DNA of 64,000 nt from Pontibacter populi (GTDB lineage: Bacteria > Bacteroidota > Bacteroidia > Cytophagales > Hymenobacteraceae). Shown here piece after piece: positions 8,562 through 17,658 of the stretch (positions are counted from its first letter, which is position 1; each line of letters opens with the position of its first letter). Location of the stretch: assembly GCF_019336435.1 (NCBI RefSeq), contig NZ_JAHWXQ010000001.1:930001-994000 (forward strand). The letters run 5' to 3'. The notes below the pieces were generated by a model that saw only the letters and a list, made by a program, of their open reading frames with translations, searched no databases and had not been told where the DNA came from. The position numbers were made by a program, and so were the translations under genes.

Positions 8562-11165
8562 ATGATAAATACGCTGATCGGCGATATAGGCCACCTAAGT
8601 GTAATAATTGCTTTTGTGGCAGCTATCGTGGCTTCTTACGCATACTTTATGGCTTCGCGTTCTTCTATAGATGCTGAAGCAATTGCCAAATGGCGCCGCT
8701 TTGCCCGTGGCGCTTTTTATGTGCACTCTGCGGCAGTATTGTTAGTGATATTCGCGCTGTTTAACATTATTTACGAGCACCGTTACGAGTATTACTACGC
8801 CTGGAGCCACTCATCCAATCACCTGCCGGTTCACTTCATGATCTCCTGTTTCTGGGAAGGTCAGGAAGGCTCCTTCCTGCTTTGGATATTCTGGCATGTA
8901 GTACTTGGTATCGTATTACTGAACACAGGTAAAAAGTACAAAGAATGGGAAGCGCCGGTTATGGCTATGTTCTCGTTCGTACAGCTCTTCCTTACATCTA
9001 TGATTCTGGGTGTGGTAATCGGTGATCTGAAGATCGGTTCTTCACCATTTATCCTGATGCGCGATTTTATGCCGGATACTCCTGTATTCGCCATGGATCC
9101 GAACTATATACCAGAAGATGGTACAGGCCTTAACCCACTTTTACAGAACTACTGGATGGTGATTCACCCTCCTACCCTGTTCCTGGGTTTTGCTGCTACA
9201 CTGGTTCCGTTTGCATTTGCTATGGCCGGCTTATGGAAAAATAAGTTTGGCGAGTGGGTACGTCCTGCACTTCCGTGGGCACACTTTGCTGCCGTATCGT
9301 TGGGTATAGGTACTGTAATGGGTGCTTACTGGGCGTACGAAACACTGAACTTTGGTGGTTACTGGAACTGGGACCCTGTAGAAAATGCCGTTTATATCCC
9401 GTGGTTGGTATTGGTAGGCGCAATTCATACGATGGTGGCTTACCGGCGCGGCAAACAAGGGTTAAAGGCATCTTATTTACTGATCATCGCGTCCTTTATC
9501 CTCATCCTTTACGCTACTTTCCTTACCAGAAGTGGTATTTTAGGAAATGCCTCGGTTCACTCTTTCACCGACTTAGGCCTTTCAGGTCAGCTGTTCACGT
9601 ACCTTGCTGTTTTTGCAGTGCTGGCTGTTGCGCTTCTGATCTACAAATGGAAACACATACCAACAACTGAGAAAGAGCTGACAACTTATAGCGGCGAATT
9701 CTGGGTATTTATAGGTGCTGCAGTTCTATGTCTGGCCGGTTTCCAGGTGCTTGCAACTACATCTATCCCGGTTTACAACTCCTTCCTGGGCTTTATTGGC
9801 ATAGAGTCGAACGCTGCACTTCCTGCCGACCAGATTGAGCACTATACTAAGTTCCAGTTATGGGCCGGTGTGCTGATAGCGGTACTTACCGGTATAGGCC
9901 AGCTGATGTGGTGGCGCAAAACTGACAAGAAGAGCTTCGGAGATGCGATTACCATGCCATTGATGCTTACATTACTGTTTGCCAGCCTTGTCATCATACT
10001 TTCCAATAAGTTCGATGTATTCGACTTTAAACTGGATAACCCGGTTTATATTACACTTTTCGTTACCTCGTTGTTTGCAGTATTTGCTAACCTGAGCATT
10101 ATCCTGAGCCTGTTGCATAAGAAAGTGACCCTCTCTGGTGGTGCTGTATCACATATCGGTATTGCTTTAATGTTGCTGGGAGTCCTGTTCTCATCTGGTT
10201 ATTCTAACATCATTTCCGGTAACACATCAGGTATGCTGTACTCACGTGAGTTCCCGGATGAGATTAACCGCGATAATGTGCTACTGTGGCGCAACACTAC
10301 TACCGACATGGACAAGTATAGTGTAAGCTACCGTGGCCAGTTCCTGGAAGTAGAAGGTGTGCCCGAATACGTGAATAAGGAAATTCTTTTCAGAACTGCT
10401 GACGAGTATACCGCTATTGCCCGCGCCGATATTAAAGTAAACGACAAACTATACTTTAAAACAGGCGACACACTGGAGCTTCCGACCCCGGAGAACACCT
10501 ACTACCAGGTAGAGTATAAAAACCGCGAAACGGAGGAGACATTTACACTTTACCCACGTGCTCAGGTAAACCCTAACATGGGTCTGCTGGCATCTCCTGA
10601 CATCAAGGCATCTGTTACCAAAGACCTGTACACACACGTTTCGTCTGTGCCGGATCCGAACGAAGAGAAAGAATGGAGCGAGCTGCAGGAGTATACTGTA
10701 ACCATGGGCGACACCATCATCCTGAACGACTATGTAGCCATCTTTAACGGGGTTGAAGTTATCAAAGAAGTACCAGGTGTACCTTTAAAAGAAGGCGATA
10801 TTGCTGTACAGGCCGACATGAAGATCATGGGTGAGAAGAAAACCTATCATGCACATCCGCTGCTGATCTTTAAAGACGGAATGGCTGGTTATTATCCTGA
10901 GATTATTGAGGACCTTGGCCTACGCATCACGTTCCTGAATGTAGACCCTACAAAAGAAGAATTCAAGATCGGTGTTAATACCACGCAGAAGGATTACATC
11001 ATCCTGAAAGCAATGGAGAAACCTTTCGTAAGCATTCTTTGGATCGGTACTATTGTAATGTCAATCGGTTTTGTAATGGCTATTGTCCGTCGCAACCAGG
11101 AAGGCGGCAGTAAAGAACCAAAGGCTAAACCGGCCAAAAAAGCTGAGAAAGCTCAAGTGGCGTAG
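8562..11165 (+). CDS. ccmF: Cytochrome c heme lyase subunit CcmF
   Basis: This 867-residue protein has many transmembrane helices. The heme-handling WWD signature is GGYWNWDPVENA near residues 265-276, and the conserved HPPTLFLGF segment is near 200. A periplasmic domain spans roughly residues 550-820, ahead of a last helix and a lysine-rich tail. CcmF attaches heme to apocytochrome c, normally with CcmH. It is longer than the proteobacterial protein (about 650). ATG 8562 was chosen over the adjacent GTG 8559. It is the last gene of the ccm cluster and has a strong terminator behind it. Confidence 0.95.
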   Translation: MINTLIGDIGHLSVIIAFVAAIVASYAYFMASRSSIDAEAIAKWRRFARGAFYVHSAAVLLVIFALFNIIYEHRYEYYYAWSHSSNHLPVHFMISCFWEGQEGSFLLWIFWHVVLGIVLLNTGKKYKEWEAPVMAMFSFVQLFLTSMILGVVIGDLKIGSSPFILMRDFMPDTPVFAMDPNYIPEDGTGLNPLLQNYWMVIHPPTLFLGFAATLVPFAFAMAGLWKNKFGEWVRPALPWAHFAAVSLGIGTVMGAYWAYETLNFGGYWNWDPVENAVYIPWLVLVGAIHTMVAYRRGKQGLKASYLLIIASFILILYATFLTRSGILGNASVHSFTDLGLSGQLFTYLAVFAVLAVALLIYKWKHIPTTEKELTTYSGEFWVFIGAAVLCLAGFQVLATTSIPVYNSFLGFIGIESNAALPADQIEHYTKFQLWAGVLIAVLTGIGQLMWWRKTDKKSFGDAITMPLMLTLLFASLVIILSNKFDVFDFKLDNPVYITLFVTSLFAVFANLSIILSLLHKKVTLSGGAVSHIGIALMLLGVLFSSGYSNIISGNTSGMLYSREFPDEINRDNVLLWRNTTTDMDKYSVSYRGQFLEVEGVPEYVNKEILFRTADEYTAIARADIKVNDKLYFKTGDTLELPTPENTYYQVEYKNRETEETFTLYPRAQVNPNMGLLASPDIKASVTKDLYTHVSSVPDPNEEKEWSELQEYTVTMGDTIILNDYVAIFNGVEVIKEVPGVPLKEGDIAVQADMKIMGEKKTYHAHPLLIFKDGMAGYYPEIIEDLGLRITFLNVDPTKEEFKIGVNTTQKDYIILKAMEKPFVSILWIGTIVMSIGFVMAIVRRNQEGGSKEPKAKPAKKAEKAQVA

Positions 11166-11186
11166 ATTAAATTAAATAGCAAACTA

Positions 11187-11231
11187 TTAAAACAGAAAGC
11201 AGGCTTATTTCAGGCCTGCTTTCTGTTTTAA
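11187..11231 (+). terminator. Strong hairpin terminator after ccmF
   Basis: An 18-base perfect stem (11187-11204 with 11214-11231; core AGAAAGCAGGC/GCCTGCTTTCT) with a 9-base loop and T-rich 3' arm closes the ccm operon. Confidence 0.85.
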
Positions 11232-11299
11232 TAACCACAATGCTTTTATAAGTGGTATAGAAACTTCATGTTATATAAGAAGTAGTATATTCGCATAAT

Positions 11300-12445
11300 A
11301 TGGCGATTCGATTCATAGCGGTATTAAAGCGTAAATTAAACAGCGCCTTTTATGTGGCCCTACGGCTCGTTAACTACTATCCGTATTACACATACCTGCA
11401 AGGGCGAGGACAAAAAATAAACCTGACCCCGGAATATGAATTGGAATTTACTGAACAGGAAAGAGTGTTTTTAAAGACCTGTGCAGCTTCTTATAATTAT
11501 TTTGAATCGGATTATGCGCTGGGGCATCGCCAGAAAGAACTTTCGCTATACAAGCTTAAAGACGTTACCTATCTGAGCAACACAGGCGTCATAAAAATGG
11601 GTGATAAACTCATAGTTGAATCCGGCTTAAGCGTAGACAGGCTTACAAGATCAAAAGCGTTCCGTGATTTTACTGTGATGCTGCCACACAGCTATAAGAG
11701 CGGTATTTATACAACTATACAGCACAGCCATTGGGCCGATAACAACATTTCGCTATGGTTTATTGATAGTTTACCCAGAGCGTACATTCTGGCTAAAACA
11801 GTAAAAGAGCCGGTAACCTTACTGATGTGGAAAGGAGCGGCCGCATACCAGAAACAAACCTTAGAATACTTACTAAAAGACCACCGGCATATTACCATAA
11901 AATACATCAGCAAACACCACCGGATAAAGATCACGAACTTTTACCTGCCGTCTTTTATCACAGCTTCATTTAGCGGTTATATGCCCCCTGATGTAAGCGC
12001 ATGGCTCCGGGAAGGGGTTTGGAACAGCTTCAACATTATAAGAACCAACCCAAAGCACCGCATCTATGTGAGTCGCTCGAAAGCAAGGTTTCGCCGTGTG
12101 GTAAATGAACAGGAGTTGATACCAGTTCTGGAAAAGTATGGCTTTAAAATCATCTGGTCAGAAGACTATAGTTACAAAGACCAGCTTCAGCTGTTTTACG
12201 ATGCCGAAGCTATAGTTTCGCCACATGGTGCTGGGCTGACCAATTTACTATTTGCTGAGAACAGTAAAGTTGTTGAGCTGCATCCGGCTAAAATAATAAA
12301 AGGTCGTTATATGCTCTTATGCAAAGGTATTGGTTTTGAGTATACGCCTATCATCGGCTCACCCGGAGATGATATAGAGGACTTTGTTGTACCTGTTGCG
12401 GAGCTGGAAAACTGGCTTCAGAGCACTTTTCCTTTCAAATTATGA
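11300..12445 (+). CDS. Glycosyltransferase family 61 protein
   Basis: This 381-residue protein has the DUF563/GT61 C-terminal pattern: IYVSRSKARFRRVVNE (near 252-267), a Rossmann-like YGFKIIW segment, and SPHGAGLTNLLFAENSKVVELHP (near 310-332). GT61 enzymes transfer sugars in capsule, lipopolysaccharide or glycoprotein synthesis. The donor and acceptor cannot be told from sequence. It overlaps the next gene by four bases (ATGA), suggesting translational coupling, although the two products have no evident common pathway. Confidence 0.85.
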   Translation: MAIRFIAVLKRKLNSAFYVALRLVNYYPYYTYLQGRGQKINLTPEYELEFTEQERVFLKTCAASYNYFESDYALGHRQKELSLYKLKDVTYLSNTGVIKMGDKLIVESGLSVDRLTRSKAFRDFTVMLPHSYKSGIYTTIQHSHWADNNISLWFIDSLPRAYILAKTVKEPVTLLMWKGAAAYQKQTLEYLLKDHRHITIKYISKHHRIKITNFYLPSFITASFSGYMPPDVSAWLREGVWNSFNIIRTNPKHRIYVSRSKARFRRVVNEQELIPVLEKYGFKIIWSEDYSYKDQLQLFYDAEAIVSPHGAGLTNLLFAENSKVVELHPAKIIKGRYMLLCKGIGFEYTPIIGSPGDDIEDFVVPVAELENWLQSTFPFKL

Positions 12446-13242
12446 ACATAGCTATAGTTGGAGCCGGAAATGTAGCGTGGCACCTGGCGAAGGCACTGCA
12501 AAAAGTAGGACATACTATAACGACTGTCTATAGCCGAAGTAAAGCGCATAGCGAAGAGCTTACCAAACTTCTGACAGATGCAGTTGCTACACAAAGCCTT
12601 GACTTCAGCGCTATAGTTGCTGATGTGGTACTTATAGCCATCCCGGATGCAGCACTTCCTGGCATAACTCAACAGATAAAAGTAAAGCCTGAAACTATAG
12701 TTGCGCATACGTCCGGCTCGCAGCCGTTAGCCGTGCTGGAAACTATAGCCGGTGCCAACTATGGCGTATTTTATCCATTACAGACTTTCTCTAAACTCGC
12801 AACTATAGATCTGGAGCAGGTCCCTTTTTTGATAGAGGGTAACACCGAAGCAACTATAAACCGTTTAGAGCAACTGGCACAAACTATAAGCCAGAAGGTA
12901 GAGCGTGTGGATTCTGATAAGCGCAAGCAACTGCACTTAGCAGCCGTATTTGCCTGCAACTTTACAAACCACCTGCTGGGTATTAGCCAGGAACTATTAC
13001 ACAACGCCGCTTTACCAACCGATCTGCTGCAGCCCCTTATTCAGGAAACTATAAAAAAGGCAGGCATGCATAATCCTTATTCCGTTCAAACAGGGCCGGC
13101 CGTCCGCAACGATCAGAACGTAATTGACGAACACCTGCGTTTATTACAACAGCAGCCCCACTTACAGGCTATTTACCAGTTACTTACACAAAGCATTCAG
13201 GCTACTAAAGACAACAACTATAGTTCTGATCAATCGGCATAA
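12442..13242 (+). CDS. Rossmann-like and DUF2520 domain protein
   Basis: The protein has 266 residues. The N-terminus has the dinucleotide-binding GAGNVAWHLA motif (residues 7-16). The C-terminal half is the all-helical DUF2520 domain (HLAAVFACNFTNHLL, then NPYSVQTGPAVRND). It resembles the fold of NADP-dependent ketopantoate or pyrroline-carboxylate reductases, but the substrate is unknown. Its start overlaps the GT61 gene. Several ACTATA/CTATAGTT copies are embedded in its codons. Confidence 0.85.
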   Translation: MNIAIVGAGNVAWHLAKALQKVGHTITTVYSRSKAHSEELTKLLTDAVATQSLDFSAIVADVVLIAIPDAALPGITQQIKVKPETIVAHTSGSQPLAVLETIAGANYGVFYPLQTFSKLATIDLEQVPFLIEGNTEATINRLEQLAQTISQKVERVDSDKRKQLHLAAVFACNFTNHLLGISQELLHNAALPTDLLQPLIQETIKKAGMHNPYSVQTGPAVRNDQNVIDEHLRLLQQQPHLQAIYQLLTQSIQATKDNNYSSDQSA

Positions 13243-13282
13243 GTTACTGGCGAACCTTGCCTAAACACAAACCCGTTATAAC

Positions 13283-13314
13283 TTTGATTCGGGAGGCTTG
13301 TTTCATAACTTTGC
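13283..13314 (+). promoter_or_regulatory. Bacteroidetes-type promoter of the ferredoxin gene
   Basis: A -33 TTTG (13283-13286) is followed after 19 bases by a -7 TAACTTTGC (13306-13314). This is the expected spacing and sequence for the Bacteroidetes primary sigma factor. The start codon follows 23 bases later. Confidence 0.65.
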
Positions 13315-13337
13315 ACTCGCATTACAAGATTAGAAAA

Positions 13338-13667
13338 ATGAAAGTTGTAAATATAACATTTAAGTTCGCAGACGGCTCTCCAGACCAGACGCACCCCGCT
13401 GTAGAAGGCGAATCGGTGCTGGATGTAGCGCTGAATAACGACATAAAACTACAGCATAACTGTGGCGGCGTTTGCGGTTGCAGTACCTGCCATGTGTATG
13501 TTGAAGCCGGCATGGATGACCTTCCTGAGATATCAGATAAAGAAGAAGATTATATTGACCGCGCTGTAGACCCGCGCATAAACTCCAGATTAGGCTGCCA
13601 GTGTGTGGTACAAGGCAACGAAGACGTTGTGGTAACTATACCGGAGCAGGACTTTCTGGGGCACTAA
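13338..13667 (+). CDS. ISC-type [2Fe-2S] ferredoxin
   Basis: This 109-residue ferredoxin is of the adrenodoxin/Fdx class. The cluster ligands are Cys42, Cys48 and Cys51 (CGGVCGCSTC) plus Cys87 (SRLGCQC), in the Cx5Cx2C...C spacing of vertebrate-type ferredoxins. Cys46 and Cys89 are additional. It donates electrons, probably for iron-sulphur cluster assembly, because iscX lies 100 bases downstream. The ATG at 13338 was chosen: the longer frame from 13257 runs through a clear promoter (13283-13314). Confidence 0.92.
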   Translation: MKVVNITFKFADGSPDQTHPAVEGESVLDVALNNDIKLQHNCGGVCGCSTCHVYVEAGMDDLPEISDKEEDYIDRAVDPRINSRLGCQCVVQGNEDVVVTIPEQDFLGH

Positions 13668-13770
13668 AATAATTAGTTGAATGGCAGAAAGATTAACCTG
13701 GGGAGTCGAACTATAGCTCATCTCTCAACGCATTAAATCCTTTAGCCATATTAACCATTAATCAATTTAA

Positions 13771-14016
13771 ATGATGAATAAGAATTACGAGCCACCCATG
13801 ACGTGGAGCGACCACGAAGACATAGCCATGGCACTTTACGAAAAGTTTGGCGATGACTTTAATGAGTCCAAAATTTACCGCATCCGTTTTACCGAACTGC
13901 TGGACTGGATACTTTCGCTGCCAAACTTTGAGGGCACGCGCGAGCAGGCCAACGAAGGGCACCTGGAGCAGATTCAGGCGGCTTGGGTATATGAGTGGCG
14001 CGATAACCAGGATTAA
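13771..14016 (+). CDS. iscX: Fe-S assembly protein IscX
   Basis: This small acidic 81-residue protein matches IscX (YfhJ) along its length: WSDHEDIAMALYEKF, IRFTELLDWILSLPNFEG, then AAWVYEW. IscX binds the desulfurase IscS and iron and modulates cluster assembly. No iscS, iscU or hscBA is present in the window, but the neighbouring ISC-type ferredoxin supports the call. A hairpin terminator follows. Confidence 0.88.
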   Translation: MMNKNYEPPMTWSDHEDIAMALYEKFGDDFNESKIYRIRFTELLDWILSLPNFEGTREQANEGHLEQIQAAWVYEWRDNQD

Positions 14017-14067
14017 GGCCAAAAACGGTAGAGTCCTACAGAAATATTAAATATTTTCTATACATTT

Positions 14068-14096
14068 AAAGGTTCTTTCACGAGAACCTTTTTTTG
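14068..14096 (+). terminator. Terminator between iscX and kdsC
   Basis: AAAGGTTCT (14068-14076) pairs with AGAACCTTT (14083-14091), followed by T residues. It lies only 12 bases before the kdsC start. Confidence 0.7.
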
Positions 14097-14107
14097 TTTT
14101 TAGAGCT

Positions 14108-14605
14108 ATGTCGATCACTCAACCAGACCTTACCCGCATAAACACCTTTATTTTTGATGTAGATGGTGTACTGACAGATGGATTGCTATATGTTTTTGCT
14201 GACGGGGAACAGGTGCGCGCTTTTAACATTAAAGACGGATTTGCCATAAAACACGCGATCCGCCAAGGCTACAGGGTGGCTATTATTTCCGGCAAGAACG
14301 AGCCCGGCGTGCGCAACCGCCTCGAAGACCTTGGCATCGAAGATATCTTTCTGGGGATTGAGGATAAAGTAGATACGTTCGAAGATTACCTGTACATGCA
14401 GGGCATACATCCGGCAACGGTTGCCTACATGGGCGACGACATGCCGGATTTTGAGGTAATGCAGCGATGCGGCCTGCGCGCCTGCCCTGCCGATGCTGCC
14501 GACGATATTAAAGAAATAAGCACTTATATCGCTACCAAAGATGGTGGCCGGGGAGCTGTACGCGAGCTTATAGAAAAGATAATGAAGACCCAGGATACCT
14601 GGTAA
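14108..14605 (+). CDS. kdsC: KDO-8-phosphate phosphatase KdsC-like (HAD family)
   Basis: This 165-residue HAD phosphatase has the nucleophile motif FDVDGVLTDG (Asp17, Asp19), motif II with ISGK (near 60-63), and motif III YMGDDMPD (near 111-118). Small size and absence of a cap domain fit the YrbI/KdsC class, which removes phosphate from KDO-8-phosphate during lipopolysaccharide inner-core synthesis. Related sugar-phosphate phosphatases share these motifs, so the substrate is a family inference. Confidence 0.85.
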   Translation: MSITQPDLTRINTFIFDVDGVLTDGLLYVFADGEQVRAFNIKDGFAIKHAIRQGYRVAIISGKNEPGVRNRLEDLGIEDIFLGIEDKVDTFEDYLYMQGIHPATVAYMGDDMPDFEVMQRCGLRACPADAADDIKEISTYIATKDGGRGAVRELIEKIMKTQDTW

Positions 14606-14723
14606 TTATTTACTTATACTTTTCTTATATTTTTAAGCAAATTTTTTATTATTCCTTCTTGCATATATATTTAATTCTAATATCTTTACCGTAATTTATT
14701 TTTATTACAATAATTAATTCTTT

Positions 14724-14918
14724 ATGAAAACAGGAAAAGTAAAGTTTTTTATTGAGTCTAAAGGTTTTGGTTTCATTACTGAAGACGAGACAAATGAAGA
14801 CTTTTTTGTGCACATCACAGGCCTTAACGGTCTGCAGATTCAGCAGAACGACCGCGTGACGTTCGATACGCAGGAAGGCAAAAAAGGAATCAACGCTGTA
14901 AACGTACAAAGAATCTGA
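14724..14918 (+). CDS. Cold-shock domain protein
   Basis: The 64-residue single cold-shock domain has RNP1 KGFGFI (residues 13-18) and RNP2 DFFVHI (26-31). Such proteins bind single-stranded RNA or DNA and act as RNA chaperones. The GKVKFFIESKGFGFI start and the C-terminal GINAVNVQ end are typical. A 118-base very AT-rich leader precedes it, as often seen for cold-shock mRNAs, and a terminator follows. Confidence 0.95.
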   Translation: MKTGKVKFFIESKGFGFITEDETNEDFFVHITGLNGLQIQQNDRVTFDTQEGKKGINAVNVQRI

Positions 14919-14941
14919 TCAGATATACTTTACAGTTACAG

Positions 14942-14973
14942 AAAAAGCCCCTCCTTACAGGGGCTTTTTTTTA
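14942..14973 (+). terminator. Terminator after the cold-shock gene
   Basis: AAAAAGCCCCT pairs with AGGGGCTTTTT around a short loop, followed by a T run: a canonical intrinsic terminator. Confidence 0.85.
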
Positions 14974-15046
14974 TGGCTGAACTATAAGTTTGCGTCTGAG
15001 CTGTTACTGGCCTAACTTTACTATCTTAGATTTTCTATAATCAACC

Positions 15047-15892
15047 GTGAAGGCATTTTTACACCTCATTCGTTTCCCAAATCTTGTGCTCATCGTGCTA
15101 AGCCAGGCACTGGTACAGGCCTGTCTGCTTTCGCGGGGCATTATCTGGGAAAAGGTGCTGGAGCCTTCGTTTGGGTTACTAACCCTCTCTACCGTGCTTA
15201 TAGCTGCTGCCGGCTACATCATCAACGATTATTACGATGTAAAGATAGATGCCATTAATAAACCTGAACGCATGGTGGTTGGTACTGTTATCCGGAGAAG
15301 ACGAGCCATGTTTGCGCACCTTGTATTGTCGTTCCTGGGGATAGCGATCGGCTTCTGGCTCTATATACCTATCGGGTTAATAAATACTGGTGCCGTGTTT
15401 TTACTTTGGGGATACTCTGCACGGCTTAAGAAGCTGCCTTTAATCGGCAACATTACTATTGCCCTGCTGTCGGCTACAATGTTGCTGGTGGTAGCTGTTT
15501 ATGACGACAGCCTTAACCGGATAACACTGGGCTATGCCTTGTTTGCCTTCCTTATTTCGCTGATACGGGAGATCATAAAAGATATAGAAGACATGAAAGG
15601 CGATGCTTCTTTTGAATGCCGTACGTTGCCTATCGTGCTCGGCATCCGGAATGCAAAACTGGTGCTTTACCCTTTAATTGCTGTTTTCCTGGCTTTTGCT
15701 ATTATAGTTGCCATGCACAGTCGCACTTCACTTGCGTTTGACATTTACATGCTGATACTTGTATTGTTACCGGCTATCTGGTTAACTATAAAATTGACCC
15801 GCGCCGACCGCAAACGTGATTTCACGTACCTTAGCAACCTGAACAAGTTTATTATGCTAACCGGTATTCTTTCGATGCTTTTGGTTGGATAA
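15047..15892 (+). CDS. UbiA-family prenyltransferase
   Basis: This 281-residue membrane prenyltransferase has two aspartate-rich motifs: NDYYDVKIDAINKPERMVVG (near 62-81) and IKDIEDMKGD (near 176-185). These bind the Mg-prenyl diphosphate. The IKDIEDMKGDASFECRTLPI pattern resembles geranylgeranylglycerol-phosphate geranylgeranyltransferase-like proteins of Bacteroidetes, but a quinone or other acceptor is possible. The start is GTG. It stands alone between a terminator and a DUF4442 gene. Confidence 0.85.
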   Translation: MKAFLHLIRFPNLVLIVLSQALVQACLLSRGIIWEKVLEPSFGLLTLSTVLIAAAGYIINDYYDVKIDAINKPERMVVGTVIRRRRAMFAHLVLSFLGIAIGFWLYIPIGLINTGAVFLLWGYSARLKKLPLIGNITIALLSATMLLVVAVYDDSLNRITLGYALFAFLISLIREIIKDIEDMKGDASFECRTLPIVLGIRNAKLVLYPLIAVFLAFAIIVAMHSRTSLAFDIYMLILVLLPAIWLTIKLTRADRKRDFTYLSNLNKFIMLTGILSMLLVG

Positions 15893-16030
15893 CAAATTCA
15901 TAGTTATACATTTATACAAAACATGTTACCTCCCTACCCTGTACAAACCTGAAGCATTACTTAAACTATAGTTGCTACTTTTATACCTGATCGCGCCTAA
16001 CGAAGTATAAACAGTTTAAACCACGGGTAC

Positions 16031-16537
16031 ATGATACATAAAACGAAAACGGCAAACGAATTCAGGGATCTGGTTGCATCGCCGGCCAAGTTCCGCCTGT
16101 TCATGCTTGCAAAGCTACCCATGGCCTACATGGCAGACCTGCGGGTTACAGCCTTAACCGATGAGCGCGCCACCGTAACTATACCCTATAAATACCTCAA
16201 CAAAAACCCCTTCAACTCTATTTATTTTGCTTGTCTGAGCATGGCTGCCGAGCTCTCTACGGGTGTGTTATGTATGATGCACACTTATAAAGCCGACCCG
16301 GTAGTGTCGATGCTGGTGGTGCACATGGATGCGGATTTTACGAAGAAGGCTGTGGGCAAGATCACGTTTATGTGCGAAGACGGCAGGCGCATACAGCAGG
16401 CGGCCGAACAAACCAAACTAACCGGCGAAGGCATTGCCATAACAGCTACAACTATAGGCATGGACGAGCAGGGAGATCAGGTTGCGGAGTTCAGATTCAC
16501 ATGGTCGCTAAAAGCTAAAAGCAAACTGCTAGCCTAG
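16031..16537 (+). CDS. DUF4442 hotdog-fold protein
   Basis: The protein has 168 residues and resembles DUF4442, a thioesterase-like hotdog family: NPFNSIYFACLSMAAELSTGVL corresponds to the long central helix, followed by strand-rich segments. It probably acts on acyl-CoA or acyl-ACP substrates, but no catalytic residues can be assigned with confidence. Nothing in the neighbourhood suggests a pathway. Confidence 0.75.
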   Translation: MIHKTKTANEFRDLVASPAKFRLFMLAKLPMAYMADLRVTALTDERATVTIPYKYLNKNPFNSIYFACLSMAAELSTGVLCMMHTYKADPVVSMLVVHMDADFTKKAVGKITFMCEDGRRIQQAAEQTKLTGEGIAITATTIGMDEQGDQVAEFRFTWSLKAKSKLLA

Positions 16538-16641
16538 CACTCACACGCTATTTTGCAGAATATAAGTTACGAACTATATTTAAATCTCTCATTCCCTTTA
16601 TTTTATAGTTATATTGCATACTACAACAAACCTTATAGAAC

Positions 16642-16854
16642 ATGAAAAAGAATTTATTCGCTTTTATATTATTTGCAGTAGTTATGTCGGGTTGCAATAA
16701 CGCTACTGACACGCAGGATACTGCAACAGAGACTATAGTTAGCGAGTCGGAAACAGCTCCTGCCGATTCTGTAAATACAACTGAGATTGATAACACTACT
16801 GTAGAGATCGAAGCAGCATCAGAAGAAGTAGATTCATTGTTAAATGACATTTAA
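16642..16854 (+). CDS. Small acidic lipoprotein
   Basis: The protein has 70 residues. A signal peptide ends in a lipobox with Cys18 (VMSGC); the remaining 52 residues are Thr/Glu/Asp-rich, low-complexity and without aromatic residues. I do not recognise a family. It lies 12 bases before the next exported protein gene, so the two may form one transcript. Confidence 0.7.
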   Translation: MKKNLFAFILFAVVMSGCNNATDTQDTATETIVSESETAPADSVNTTEIDNTTVEIEAASEEVDSLLNDI

Positions 16855-16866
16855 TTTATAGTTACT

Positions 16867-17484
16867 ATGAAAAATATCACCCGCACTATAAGTTTAGCCT
16901 TAACGATCGGTATTTCTGTTCTAGCTACAGATATGGCACTTGCGCAGCAAGGCAAAGGCAATAAAAAAGAAGAAGAGCAGGCAAATCAGCAGAAAGGCAA
17001 ATCTGAACAGGCAAAAGGAAAAGAACATAGCAACAAACCAGCCAACCCGAGAGAAAGAGCAGAAGAGAGACGTGCCGAAGCAAAGGCGAATGCGCAGCAT
17101 AACAAAGCTGAAGAAAAGTCTGCTAAAGGAAACAATGGCAAAGACGATGATAAAGCGAACAACGGCAACGCGTACGGTAAGAACAAAGGCGAACTGAGCG
17201 GGCGCGAATTTGGCCAGGCAAGAGCCGCATCTGCCCGGTTGAGCAACGAGGAAAAGCAGGAAAAACTAAACAAGGTTGTAACTGAAGGCAACGAGAAAGT
17301 AACAGAAGCCAGAGGCAGAGTAGCACGTGCCCTGGAAGAACTGGAACGCAACCGTAAGGCCCGCACTATTTCCGATGCAGAGTACAATGAAAAGAAAGCC
17401 AGAATTACCCGTGCTGAACAAGCGATACAGGTATTGGAAGAAAAAGTAAGAGAAGGTAAAGCGCTAACTGTGACGATAGAATAG
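16867..17484 (+). CDS. Exported highly charged protein of unknown function
   Basis: The protein has 205 residues with an N-terminal signal peptide ending near ALAQQ (residues 25-28). The mature part is extremely rich in Lys, Glu, Gln, Asn and Ala. The first 100 residues look disordered; the last 90 (LSNEEKQEKLNKVVTEGNEKV onwards) have heptad-like helix-forming character, suggesting a coiled coil in the periplasm. No enzymatic motif is visible. It follows the small lipoprotein and ends at a terminator. Confidence 0.75.
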   Translation: MKNITRTISLALTIGISVLATDMALAQQGKGNKKEEEQANQQKGKSEQAKGKEHSNKPANPRERAEERRAEAKANAQHNKAEEKSAKGNNGKDDDKANNGNAYGKNKGELSGREFGQARAASARLSNEEKQEKLNKVVTEGNEKVTEARGRVARALEELERNRKARTISDAEYNEKKARITRAEQAIQVLEEKVREGKALTVTIE

Positions 17485-17504
17485 GTTTCGGCCAACTATA
17501 ATCT

Positions 17505-17542
17505 AAAGCCTGTAACAAATCTATTCTGTTACAGGCTTTTTT
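17505..17542 (+). terminator. Terminator after the charged exported protein gene
   Basis: AAAGCCTGTAACA (17505-17517) pairs with TGTTACAGGCTTT (17527-17539), followed by T residues. Confidence 0.85.
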
Positions 17543-17658
17543 ATGCACTAAATAGTATATAGTTCAAAAAATATTATAACTTTATAACTATTATTTTTAA
17601 ACTATCCGTATTATAGTTCAATAAAACACAAATATCCACCTACATTAAACAAACTGTT

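Noticed and set aside
13257..13337. Longer ferredoxin start at 13257.
   Set aside because: A complete promoter (TTTG-N19-TAACTTTGC) lies within that stretch, and the family begins at the ATG 13338.
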